Shown here piece after piece: positions 6,929 to 13,374 of a DNA stretch of 16,388 bases. Below the pieces are notes generated by a model that was not told the origin of the DNA, did no database searches, and saw nothing but the letters and a program-made list of their open reading frames with translations. The translations under genes were made by a program, and so were the position numbers. Source of the stretch: Candidatus Kaiserbacteria bacterium RIFCSPHIGHO2_01_FULL_58_22 (GTDB lineage: Bacteria; Patescibacteriota; Minisyncoccia; Phycocordibacterales; UBA2100); assembly GCA_001781445.1 (NCBI GenBank), contig MFLB01000015.1, positions 1-16,388 on the forward strand, given 5' to 3'. Every line of letters begins with the position of its first letter. Positions within the stretch are counted from its first letter, which is position 1.

Positions 6929-8010
6929 AAGTGTTGCAGATAAGTTCTGACAGATCGGAACGGGGGATACTTTTTCCCGGCACTTCCGCGTTCGAGCGGC
7001 AGGAAGCGTATGCTTCAGCGTTCGGAAATCTCGATATCGTGGGATTTTCCCTCAAAAGCGACGGCGCGAAGTTTGTTGATGTCGGACAGCTACGCATACA
7101 TCCGACAAATTCGGCATCAAAATTGCTCTGGGGTCTCGACGCGCTTCGCATCGCAAAAACACTTCCTCGGCCCGACATCGTCTCCGTGCAAGATCCATTT
7201 GAGACCGGGCTCGTCGGCTGGCGAATCGCGCGGAGATTCGGGGTTCCCCTGCACGTCCAGGTGCACACCGATTTTCTCTCGCCGGAGTACGCGCGTCTCT
7301 CGCTCCTGAACAGGTTCCGCGTATACGTTGCCGGTTTCGTCTTGCGCCGCGCGGCGCGCATACGCGTCGTCAGCCGGCGGATCAAGGATTCTCTCGAAGC
7401 TCGAAGCTCGAAGCTCGAAGCGAGCGTTACGGTTCTCCCGATATTCGCAGATACAAGCCGATCCTCGGTTTCAAGGTCGGACCTTAGCGTCCGGTTCTCT
7501 CGATTCAAGACGAAGCTTCTCGTCGTTTCCCGGCTGGAGCCGGAGAAGAACGTCGCGCTTGCGCTCGGGGCATTCGCCGAAGCGGCGGCGGCCGACGCAT
7601 GTCTCATCATAGTCGGGAGCGGTTCGCAGAAAAACTCATTGCAACATTTTGCAAAACGTTTGAACGTCGGGTCGCGCGTCTTTTTCGAGGGCGCGCGGGA
7701 TTCCGCTTTGTACTACGCGCTCGCCGACCTCGTCTTGGTTCCGTCGAAATACGAAGGGTACGGCCTCGTCATCGTCGAAGCGCTCGCGGCGGGGAAGCCG
7801 GTGCTCTCGACCGAAGTAGGAGTCGCGCGCGAAGCGGGAGCGATCGTCGCGCCGCCGGAGAAATTCGTCGACGCGCTCGCGGCATGGTTCAAGGGCGGCC
7901 CGCGCGCGGGCGAGCTGAAGAACTATCCGTACCAGAGTTTCGAGGAGTACGTTCGCGCGTACTGCGACGATGTTTCTGCCACGGATCAAGCTTCCCGCGC
8001 CGTCTCATAG
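6925..8010 (+). CDS. GT4-family glycosyltransferase with an internal 7-base tandem repeat
   Basis: A 361-residue family 4 glycosyltransferase, third of the ATGA-coupled trio (ATG 6925 overlaps the previous stop). The N-terminal domain includes PDIVSVQDPFETGLVGWRIA and HVQVHTDFLSPEY, close to the lipid- or mannose-transferring subgroup in style. The C-terminal domain has LLVVSRLEPEKNVALAL and E-x7-E (E277 and E285 in YEGYGLVIVEALAAG). Residues about 157-166 are encoded by four exact copies of TCGAAGC, and a short palindrome (7473-7485) lies just after, so the inter-domain linker is built from repeat DNA. Gain or loss of one repeat unit would shift the frame and truncate the protein before the donor-binding domain. 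Substrate unknown. Confidence 0.85.
   Translation: MKVLQISSDRSERGILFPGTSAFERQEAYASAFGNLDIVGFSLKSDGAKFVDVGQLRIHPTNSASKLLWGLDALRIAKTLPRPDIVSVQDPFETGLVGWRIARRFGVPLHVQVHTDFLSPEYARLSLLNRFRVYVAGFVLRRAARIRVVSRRIKDSLEARSSKLEASVTVLPIFADTSRSSVSRSDLSVRFSRFKTKLLVVSRLEPEKNVALALGAFAEAAAADACLIIVGSGSQKNSLQHFAKRLNVGSRVFFEGARDSALYYALADLVLVPSKYEGYGLVIVEALAAGKPVLSTEVGVAREAGAIVAPPEKFVDALAAWFKGGPRAGELKNYPYQSFEEYVRAYCDDVSATDQASRAVS
7394..7421 (+). repeat. 7-base tandem repeat, four exact copies of TCGAAGC
   Basis: Four perfect head-to-tail heptamers lie inside the glycosyltransferase gene and read LEARSSKLEA. The unit length is not a multiple of three, so slippage by one unit changes the reading frame. Confidence 0.9.
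7473..7485 (+). repeat. Short palindrome AAGGTCGGACCTT
   Basis: Six-base arms flank a single G. The nonamer TCGGACCTT recurs at 4567-4575 inside a looser palindrome (4561-4577, CCAA...TTGG). Two occurrences hint at a dispersed repeat family, though chance is possible at this length. Confidence 0.4.
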
Positions 8011-8040
8011 CTCCGAATCCAGCGGATCTCATAATTCTTG

Positions 8041-8078
8041 TATCCCTATAATCTCACCATGGTGAAATTATAGGGATA
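8041..8078. repeat. 38-bp palindrome A, downstream of the Cas2-like gene
   Basis: The arms pair at 18 of 19 positions with no loop: TATCCC, TATAAT, then core CACCATGGTG, then the mirror image ending GGGATA. Only 8053/8066 fail to pair. Each strand carries TATAAT, six bases, then ATG, though the reading frame after each ATG stops after four codons. It lies between the convergent ends of the glycosyltransferase gene and the minus-strand Cas2-like gene. It could be an operator, a bidirectional promoter, a hairpin ending transcripts (without a T-run) or a recombination site. A related 38-bp copy lies at 8665-8702. Confidence 0.85.
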
Positions 8079-8086
8079 TCGCTGGA

Positions 8087-8665
8087 TCATTTCGCAAGTC
8101 CGAAGTGGCGTTTGATCCAGGCGTCGTTCTCAAGGCTTTCGACGACGGCGTAGATGACGGCTTTCCCAACGCGTAGGTCCGCCTTGATAAGCGCCAACAG
8201 CTCCTCGCAATCGTGCGGGTATAGCCATACGCTGTCCTGAACCCGCAGGAAGCCGCATTCCCGCATGACGCGCCGTAGCCGATCGCGCACGTTCCTGCGG
8301 TAATACGGGATATCGAACATGACGAGACGGTACCGCTTGTCCCAGCGTTTATATCTGGTATCTATCGCGTATGTTGCCTGCTGGATAGCGAGCTTTCTCG
8401 CGCCTTTTTCCGTCAGCTCAATGCAGCGCATTCCCCTGCGGCTCACAAAACGCGCAAGCCCATTTTGGACGAGGCGGCCAGCGACTGTTTTGGCGCGGTA
8501 CCCGAGCTTGTACTTGTCTCCCGCGATGCGAGGGATCGCCTGGAAAATATTTGGCGCGATCAGGGCAACGGAAAGAATGCCAGCGACGCCGATGGCGGCA
8601 AGCACGGCATTCTGAATGTTTCGCTTTCGTCTCCGCGTTCTCGCCTCGATCTCGACGTTTCCCAT
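8087..8665 (-). CDS. PaaX/Cas2-fold protein, probable DNA-binding regulator
   Basis: A 192-residue protein. It starts with a basic patch (RTRRRKR, 9-15) and a hydrophobic stretch (about 20-44) that may be a membrane segment or the core of a helix bundle. A winged-helix-like region follows (about 50-95, with AGRLVQNGLARFVS and IELTEKGARKLA). The C-terminal half (about 107-190: KRWDKRYRLVMFDIPYYRRNVRDRLRRVMRECGFLRVQDSVWLYP) matches the ferredoxin-like Cas2-type domain seen at the C-terminus of PaaX regulators. D118 lies at the end of the first strand, where Cas2 nucleases carry their metal-binding Asp. The long antisense extension of this frame beyond 8665 is a shadow. The ATG at 8665 abuts a 38-bp palindrome and follows a -10-like TAAACT by 7 bases. 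No CRISPR array or cas1 is present, so regulation, possibly of itself and of the glycan genes, is more likely than adaptation. Confidence 0.7.
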   Translation of the reverse strand: MGNVEIEARTRRRKRNIQNAVLAAIGVAGILSVALIAPNIFQAIPRIAGDKYKLGYRAKTVAGRLVQNGLARFVSRRGMRCIELTEKGARKLAIQQATYAIDTRYKRWDKRYRLVMFDIPYYRRNVRDRLRRVMRECGFLRVQDSVWLYPHDCEELLALIKADLRVGKAVIYAVVESLENDAWIKRHFGLAK

Positions 8666-8702
8666 ATCCCTAAGTTTACACCATGGTGAATAGTTTGGGA
8701 TA
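8665..8702. promoter_or_regulatory. 38-bp palindrome B, candidate operator at the Cas2-like gene start
   Basis: It shares 28 of 38 bases with palindrome A, including both ends (TATCCCTA, GGGATA) and the core CACCATGGTGAA. Its own arms pair at 15 of 19 positions. It ends exactly at the start codon of the minus-strand gene and covers its -10-like TAAACT (8678-8673, 7 bases before the ATG). A protein bound here would block that promoter, which points to autoregulation. It is about 120 bases from the -10 box of the diverging dehydrogenase-fusion gene. Confidence 0.65.
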
Positions 8703-8780
8703 TTCCGAGTCCGACCGCATGCCGTTCGTATCCTTCGCTGTCGCAGGCGCATTCGGGAGGATGCCGATCCCGAGTGCTCG

Positions 8781-8800
8781 CCTGCTTTTGCCGAAGCTGG
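8781..8800 (+). repeat. Small hairpin in the divergent intergenic region
   Basis: CC-T-GCTT, a six-base loop, AAGC-T-GG form a short stem with one internal mismatch. It lies between the Cas2-like gene and the dehydrogenase fusion. It may be a dispersed repeat or part of a regulatory region; evidence is thin. Confidence 0.25.
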
Positions 8801-8820
8801 CTGAACGTTCACCGACGGGG

Positions 8821-8826
8821 TACAAT
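8821..8826 (+). promoter_or_regulatory. -10 box (TACAAT), leaderless-type promoter of the second cluster
   Basis: TACAAT lies 7 bases before the ATG at 8834, matching the boxes before 87 and 4608. No convincing -35 hexamer is visible. It supports 8834 over the upstream GTG at 8774, which would add 20 unrelated residues. Confidence 0.45.
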
Positions 8827-8833
8827 CGCGGGA

Positions 8834-10807
8834 ATGGCTAACCGTAAGCCTCTCATCGGATTCATAGGGCAGGGCTTCATCGGGAAAAACTACGCCGACG
8901 ATTTTGAACAGCGCGGCTATCGAACGGTTCGTTATTCGCTCGAAGAACCTTACCTGAATAACAAAGAAAAGATCAGAGAGTGCGACTTCGTGTTTATCGC
9001 CGTACCGACTCCCACGACGCCCAAAGGATTCGACGATTCCATCGTGCGGGCAAGCGTGGGGCTCGTGGGACGGGGGAAGACCGCCGTCATCAAGTCGACC
9101 ATCGTGCCCGGCACGGCGAAAGCCGTGCAGGCCGCATACGAAGACAGGAACGTCGTCTATTCCCCGGAATTCTTGAGCGAAGCCACGGCGGCGCACGACG
9201 CCGCGCATCCGTTTTCTAACATCATCGGCCTCACGCGGAATTCCGAGGAGCAAAAAAGGATCGCCGAAGACCTGCACGCCATTCTTCCCACGGCGCCGTT
9301 CTTTCTCACCTGCTCCTCGACCGAGGCCGAAGTCATCAAGTACGCGCACAACGGGAGCGGCTATGCGCAAGTCGTCTTTTTCAATCTCATGTACGATCTC
9401 GCGCAGAAGCACGGCTGCAACTGGAACTCCATCCAGCGCGCCGTGGAGGCCGATCCGATGATCTCGAACAGGTACGCGCGGCCCGTGCACAAAAGCGGGC
9501 GGGGCGCCGGCGGGCACTGTTTCATCAAGGACGTCGCGGCTCTGCGCGGGGAGTACGGGAAAGTTCTCGGCGATAAGGCCGGCGCGTCGTTGCTCGAAGC
9601 GATGGAGCGGAAAAATATAGAGCTCTTGCGCGGGAGCGGCAAAGACCTCGACCTCCTCGCCGACGTGTACGGCGAGGGCGTACTTACGGGAGCCAAGCCG
9701 CACGAGGTGCCGAGGCTCGGGAGCGTGCGCGGCGACGTGCGGCTTCTCATCGTTACCGAAGCACTCGATCGGGCCGACCCTCTGCTCGGATTTTTCCACC
9801 GGTGGATCGAAGAATTCGCCCGGCATGCCTCGCGCGTGCACGTCGTCTCTCTCGGGCAGGGTGAGAAAAATCTTCCCTCCAATATCGCCGAGCACTCGCT
9901 CGGCAAAGAAACCGCGCGTGGTAGCCGCATCGCGAAGCGCGTCCGCTACAGCCTCCGCTTTCTCTACTACGCGTGGAAATACCGCAGAGAGTACGACGAC
10001 GTGCTCGTGCACCTCTCTCCCGAATATCTCCTCATCGCGGGCGCTTTGTGGCGCATCTTGGGGAAGCGCGTGGGGTTCTGGTACAACGACGCGGAAGCGC
10101 CTCTGCGCGCCCGCATCGCCGTCGCGCTCTCCGACGTGCTCTTCTATTCGAGCCCTGATTCGTACGCCGCGCGGTTTCCACACGCGAGAAGGATGCCCAT
10201 GGGAGTAGACGCCGACGCGTACGAGGTCGCGGATCGGAAAGCCGACCCCCGCTCGCTCCTCTTTTTGGGCCGCCTCACGGCGAAGAAGCGGCTCGATACG
10301 ATACTCGCCGCGCTCGCGCGCCTCGCGGAGAAAGACCTTCGGTTCTCGTTCGACATCTACGGCGCGCCCGGCACGGGCGATGAGCCGCATCTCAACGAGC
10401 TCCGCTCGAAATTCGCGGAGCTCGAACGCAAAAATCTCGTTTCCTTCCGCGGGAGCGTTCTCCACGACCGGACGCCCGTCGTCTATGCCTCGCACGATAT
10501 CTTCGTGCACATGGGCTCGCGGCGGGGATTCAACAAGACGCTCCTCGAAGCGCTGGCGAGCGGGTGTGTCGCGGTAACCGCCGACCCTTCGCTCCGCGGC
10601 GTCGTGGACGACAGGCTCTTTGTGGCAAAACCGGACGAAAAGAGCGTCGCCGCGGCGCTCGAAGCCGCGCTCGCGCTCTCGCCAGAAGAGCGCGAGCGCG
10701 AGCGTGGCAGGCTCAAAGCGTACGTCCGGCGCGAGAACGCGCTCTCGTCGGTCGTTCCCGCCATGCTCGAAATGCTCCGCCGCAAGGGCGGCGAGGCGGG
10801 CAAATAA
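8834..10807 (+). CDS. Fusion: UDP-glucose/GDP-mannose dehydrogenase-like domain plus GT4-like glycosyltransferase
   Basis: A 657-residue two-part protein. Residues 1 to about 285 are the NAD-binding and central domains of a UDP-glucose/GDP-mannose 6-dehydrogenase. The Rossmann loop GQGFIG is at 12-17, with FIAVPTPT, STIVPGTA, YSPEFLSEA, and GAGGHCFIKD holding the catalytic Cys (C229). The usual C-terminal nucleotide-binding domain is missing. In its place, from about 302, is a glycosyltransferase module (RLLIVTEALDRADPLLGFF..., LLFLGRLTAKKRLDTIL, FNKTLLEALASG) closely resembling the next gene product. Its first E-x7-E glutamate is replaced by Arg (R564), with E572 kept. It may couple oxidation of a sugar nucleotide to a uronic acid with its transfer, or the dehydrogenase part may act on an atypical substrate. 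The joint is in frame and both halves look intact. Activity is inferred. Confidence 0.75.
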   Translation: MANRKPLIGFIGQGFIGKNYADDFEQRGYRTVRYSLEEPYLNNKEKIRECDFVFIAVPTPTTPKGFDDSIVRASVGLVGRGKTAVIKSTIVPGTAKAVQAAYEDRNVVYSPEFLSEATAAHDAAHPFSNIIGLTRNSEEQKRIAEDLHAILPTAPFFLTCSSTEAEVIKYAHNGSGYAQVVFFNLMYDLAQKHGCNWNSIQRAVEADPMISNRYARPVHKSGRGAGGHCFIKDVAALRGEYGKVLGDKAGASLLEAMERKNIELLRGSGKDLDLLADVYGEGVLTGAKPHEVPRLGSVRGDVRLLIVTEALDRADPLLGFFHRWIEEFARHASRVHVVSLGQGEKNLPSNIAEHSLGKETARGSRIAKRVRYSLRFLYYAWKYRREYDDVLVHLSPEYLLIAGALWRILGKRVGFWYNDAEAPLRARIAVALSDVLFYSSPDSYAARFPHARRMPMGVDADAYEVADRKADPRSLLFLGRLTAKKRLDTILAALARLAEKDLRFSFDIYGAPGTGDEPHLNELRSKFAELERKNLVSFRGSVLHDRTPVVYASHDIFVHMGSRRGFNKTLLEALASGCVAVTADPSLRGVVDDRLFVAKPDEKSVAAALEAALALSPEERERERGRLKAYVRRENALSSVVPAMLEMLRRKGGEAGK

Positions 10808-10814
10808 AGGGGAG

Positions 10815-10822
10815 AATAACGT
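10815..10822 (+). promoter_or_regulatory. Spacer after a strong Shine-Dalgarno site (AGGGGAG, 10808-10814)
   Basis: AGGGGAG ends 8 bases before the ATG at 10823. It is the clearest ribosome binding site in the window and contrasts with the ATGA overlaps or leaderless arrangement of the other genes. Confidence 0.6.
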
Positions 10823-11845
10823 ATGCGGCTTTTGATCACGACGCAAGCGGTCGATAGGAACGATCAAGCGCTCGGTTTTTTTCACGGCTGGCTCGAAGAG
10901 TTCGCGAAGCATTTTGAGCGCATAGAGGTGATTTGTCTCGAGGAGGGAGAACATAATCTCCCAAAGAGTGTCTCGGTTCATTCGCTCGGGAAGGAGCGAG
11001 GGGCCTCGCGCGTTGAATATATTTTTCATTTTTATCACTACATTTTTTCACTGTGGGGGAAACATGACGCCGTGTTCGTGCACATGAACCAGGAGTACGC
11101 GCTTCTTGGCGGAACTCTCTGGCGGCTCGGCGGAAAGCGGCTCGTGCTCTGGCGCAACCACAAGAAGGGCTCCGCGTGGACGCGCATCGCGGCGCTTCTC
11201 GCGCACAAGGTCTGCCACACCTCGCCGGAGGCGTATGTCGCGCGCTATGCGAATGCCGTCAGGATGCCCATCGGCGTCGACACCGCGCTGTTCAAGCCGC
11301 GCGCGGCGCCGGGACAAGATGCCATCCTTTTTCTCGGCCGCTTGGACGCGGTGAAAAAACCGGATATTTTTCTTGAAGCGATAGAACAACTGCGGAAAAG
11401 CGGCATATCGACGCCCGTGCACGTGTACGGCGATCCGACGCCGGGCCGGGAAGGTTTCGCGGAAGAAATAAAAAAACGATTTGCCCATCTTGAGAACGTC
11501 TCATTCCATTCATCCGTACCGCATGAGAGGACGGCGGAGCTCTATACAACGTATTCGATATACGCGAACATCACGCCTTCGGGGAGTTTCGACAAGACGA
11601 TAGGCGAGGCGATGTCTTCCGGGTGTATAGTCGTCGCGGGGAACGACGCGCTCCGCGGCGTGATCCCCGGCGCGCTCCTCGTCGATCCGCAAAGCGCCGG
11701 ATCGGTCGCAGAAGGCATCCGCGCCGCGCTCGCGATGCGCGAAAGCGAGCGCGAAAAGCTTCGAGAACGCTCCCGCGCCTATGTCGAGCGCGAGCATTCG
11801 CTCTCGTTGCTTGTCGAGAAGCTTGTCGGCATACTGTCAAAATGA
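10823..11845 (+). CDS. GT4-like glycosyltransferase, paralogue of the fused module upstream
   Basis: A 340-residue glycosyltransferase that aligns end to end with residues about 302-657 of the preceding fusion protein. Compare RLLITTQAVDRNDQALGFFHGWLEEF here with RLLIVTEALDRADPLLGFFH in the fusion; both also share HSLGKE. The C-terminal domain has ILFLGRLDAVKKPDIFLEAI and FDKTIGEAMSSG, where the second catalytic-motif Glu (E262) is kept and the first is replaced by Gly (G254). The shared change marks a distinct GT4 subfamily rather than decay. A strong Shine-Dalgarno precedes the ATG, 15 bases after the previous stop. The pair looks like a tandem duplication in which one copy became joined to the dehydrogenase. 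Likely role: successive sugars in the same glycan; donor unknown. Confidence 0.8.
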   Translation: MRLLITTQAVDRNDQALGFFHGWLEEFAKHFERIEVICLEEGEHNLPKSVSVHSLGKERGASRVEYIFHFYHYIFSLWGKHDAVFVHMNQEYALLGGTLWRLGGKRLVLWRNHKKGSAWTRIAALLAHKVCHTSPEAYVARYANAVRMPIGVDTALFKPRAAPGQDAILFLGRLDAVKKPDIFLEAIEQLRKSGISTPVHVYGDPTPGREGFAEEIKKRFAHLENVSFHSSVPHERTAELYTTYSIYANITPSGSFDKTIGEAMSSGCIVVAGNDALRGVIPGALLVDPQSAGSVAEGIRAALAMRESEREKLRERSRAYVEREHSLSLLVEKLVGILSK

Positions 11846-11967
11846 ATCCCGTTAGAAGCTACGGCAGACAGACAGAATATATGTCGTATCAGTTCCGAAA
11901 AGTGGTCAGGTCGATTAACAGCAATAAGCGACGTGCGGGAAGATACGCTTCCTGCTTCTAACGGGAT
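11846..11967. repeat. 122-bp element bounded by 14-bp inverted repeats
   Basis: ATCCCGTTAGAAGC at 11846-11859 and its exact complement GCTTCTAACGGGAT at 11954-11967 enclose 94 bases. The interior includes a small GGAAG/CTTCC hairpin (11938-11952) and is less GC-rich than the flanks. A 39-codon frame (11842-11961) spans it, starting in an ATGA overlap with the previous gene. Its product is basic, unlike any family I know and probably a by-product of the repeat. The right arm reaches the start codon of the deacetylase. It resembles a MITE-like or REP-pair insertion. Confidence 0.6.
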
Positions 11968-12712
11968 GAACCTAAAAGACGGCCTTTTTTGGGCTTTGGC
12001 GATCGGGGCGGGGCTCCGCGAGCGCGCCGTCATTCTCATGTATCATTCGATCGCCGACCGGCCCGGCCATTTCAATTCCGTTCCGCCGGCAGTGTTCAAG
12101 CGGCAGATGAGCTATCTGAAAGCAAAAAGATATCCGGTGGTCTCTCTTAAAACACTTGCAAAACGGCTTGCCGATATGGAAACGCCGGGAGGCGCCGTGG
12201 CGATTACGTTCGACGACGGCTACGAGAACAATTACACGGATGCGTTCCCCGTCCTCAAAGAACACGGATTTCCCGCGACGATCTTCGTCGCGACGGATCG
12301 GATCGGGTCGCCGGAGCGCCTTACGCGCGAACAGCTTCGCGAAATGGAATCGTCGGGTCTGGTGGATGTTGAGCCGCATTCAAAGACGCACCCGCGTTTG
12401 GCGGAAGCCGATGACGCGCTCGCGCGCGAGGAAATGCGCGGCTCGAAAGAAACCGTTGAAAATATGCTTGGAAAAAGCGCGGACTTTTTCGCCTACCCCT
12501 ATGGGAGCTTCAGCGAGCGAACCTTGCAGATCGCGCGGGAGCGCGGATTTCGCGCCGCGGTTACGGTGCGTGAGGGAACGGTCGCGCCGGGAGAGGATCT
12601 TTTTCGGCTACCGCGCGTCTCCATAGACGCTTCCACGACGTTCGCGCAATTCCGCGGGAAGGTTTCGAGAGCAGTCGACAGGTACGAGGCGATCAAGAAA
12701 ATATGGAAATGA
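11966..12712 (+). CDS. NodB-type polysaccharide deacetylase
   Basis: A 248-residue carbohydrate esterase family 4 protein. The motifs are MYHSI (25-29), TFDDG (81-85) with the catalytic base and metal Asp (D83, D84), and the metal-binding His pair HSKTH (H138, H142). YPYGSF (about 175-180) follows. It should remove N- or O-acetyl groups from a glycan using a divalent metal. The N-terminus has a short hydrophobic stretch but no clear signal peptide, so it may act in the cytoplasm on lipid-linked sugar or be exported by another route. The ATG at 11966 lies on the right arm of the 14-bp inverted repeat. A GTG at 11933 would add 11 residues coded by the repeat, which is less likely. The next gene overlaps its stop. 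Confidence 0.85.
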   Translation: MNLKDGLFWALAIGAGLRERAVILMYHSIADRPGHFNSVPPAVFKRQMSYLKAKRYPVVSLKTLAKRLADMETPGGAVAITFDDGYENNYTDAFPVLKEHGFPATIFVATDRIGSPERLTREQLREMESSGLVDVEPHSKTHPRLAEADDALAREEMRGSKETVENMLGKSADFFAYPYGSFSERTLQIARERGFRAAVTVREGTVAPGEDLFRLPRVSIDASTTFAQFRGKVSRAVDRYEAIKKIWK

Positions 12713-13374
12713 ATCCCGTGCACGTATCGCTATTCGCGGCATTTCGCGGCGCGCTCGCCGGGAAGACCATCGGTCGCACGATCTTCAACGAGTTCGTTCG
12801 CGTTCGCTGTGCGGATATATCGGGGCGCGTGCTAGATCTCGCGGGAGGCGCGAACCCAAGCTACCTTCCGCTTCTCCCGAAGAACATCGAGATAGTGCGC
12901 ACGGACAAAACGCCCTCGAAGGGCGTGGAAGCCGTTGATATCAATGCAGATCTTTCGTTTCCCGACGCATCTTTCGACGCGGTGCTGTTTTTCAATGCCG
13001 TATACATCGCGGAGGATCCTGAACGGGTCCTGCGTGAGATACGGCGCATTCTGAAGCCCTCCGGCGCGTTCTACCTTTCCTCTCCCTTCGTCGGGAACGA
13101 AATGCCCGAGCCGCACGACTATGCGCGCTATACCGCCGAGGGACTGGAACGCATGTGCAGAAAAGCTGGATTCTCACGGGCGCTGATAGAGAGGATGGGA
13201 GAACGCGCGAGCGCCGCCGCGCAAATCAAGCATCCGTTCTACCTCTCTAACATCATTCGCGCTTTCATCTATCCGCTCGCGATACTGCTCGACGGAATTA
13301 TTCCAGAAAGAGCCCGCAAGGCGCATCCGATGCCGATCGGCTATTTTGTTCGCGCCATAAAAAATAATCCATGA
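12709..13374 (+). CDS. Class I SAM-dependent methyltransferase
   Basis: A 221-residue methyltransferase of the Methyltransf_11 type. The SAM-binding loop is RVLDLAGGANPS (about 40-51), a variant of the usual DxGxG with Ala-Gly-Gly. DASFDAVLFFNAVYIAEDPERVLREIRRILKP provides the motif IV and post-motif strands. PMPIGYFVRAIK closes the fold. It probably methylates a sugar hydroxyl or carboxyl of the glycan made by this cluster. ATG 12709 forms an ATGA overlap with the deacetylase stop, as in other gene pairs here; ATG 12703 would add two residues and cannot be excluded. The C-terminal part (about 175-200) is hydrophobic and could touch the membrane. Confidence 0.8.
   Translation: MNPVHVSLFAAFRGALAGKTIGRTIFNEFVRVRCADISGRVLDLAGGANPSYLPLLPKNIEIVRTDKTPSKGVEAVDINADLSFPDASFDAVLFFNAVYIAEDPERVLREIRRILKPSGAFYLSSPFVGNEMPEPHDYARYTAEGLERMCRKAGFSRALIERMGERASAAAQIKHPFYLSNIIRAFIYPLAILLDGIIPERARKAHPMPIGYFVRAIKNNP

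Noticed and set aside
8087..8665. True CRISPR Cas2 adaptation nuclease
   Set aside because: The protein is about twice the length of Cas2, has a winged-helix-like and hydrophobic N-terminal part, and there is no repeat-spacer array or cas1 in the window.
8683..8841. 52-codon plus-strand frame starting at the ATG in palindrome B
   Set aside because: No family resemblance, no good -10 box at the usual spacing, and it overlaps the start of the dehydrogenase fusion. Kept in mind because its ATG lies in the palindrome core.
8666..11038. Very long minus-strand open frame extending the Cas2-like gene upstream, antisense to the dehydrogenase fusion
   Set aside because: It is opposite a gene with clear catalytic motifs, its product is low-complexity and Arg/Glu/His-rich, and the Cas2-like protein has a natural start at 8665. 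GC-rich codon bias keeps the antisense frame open.
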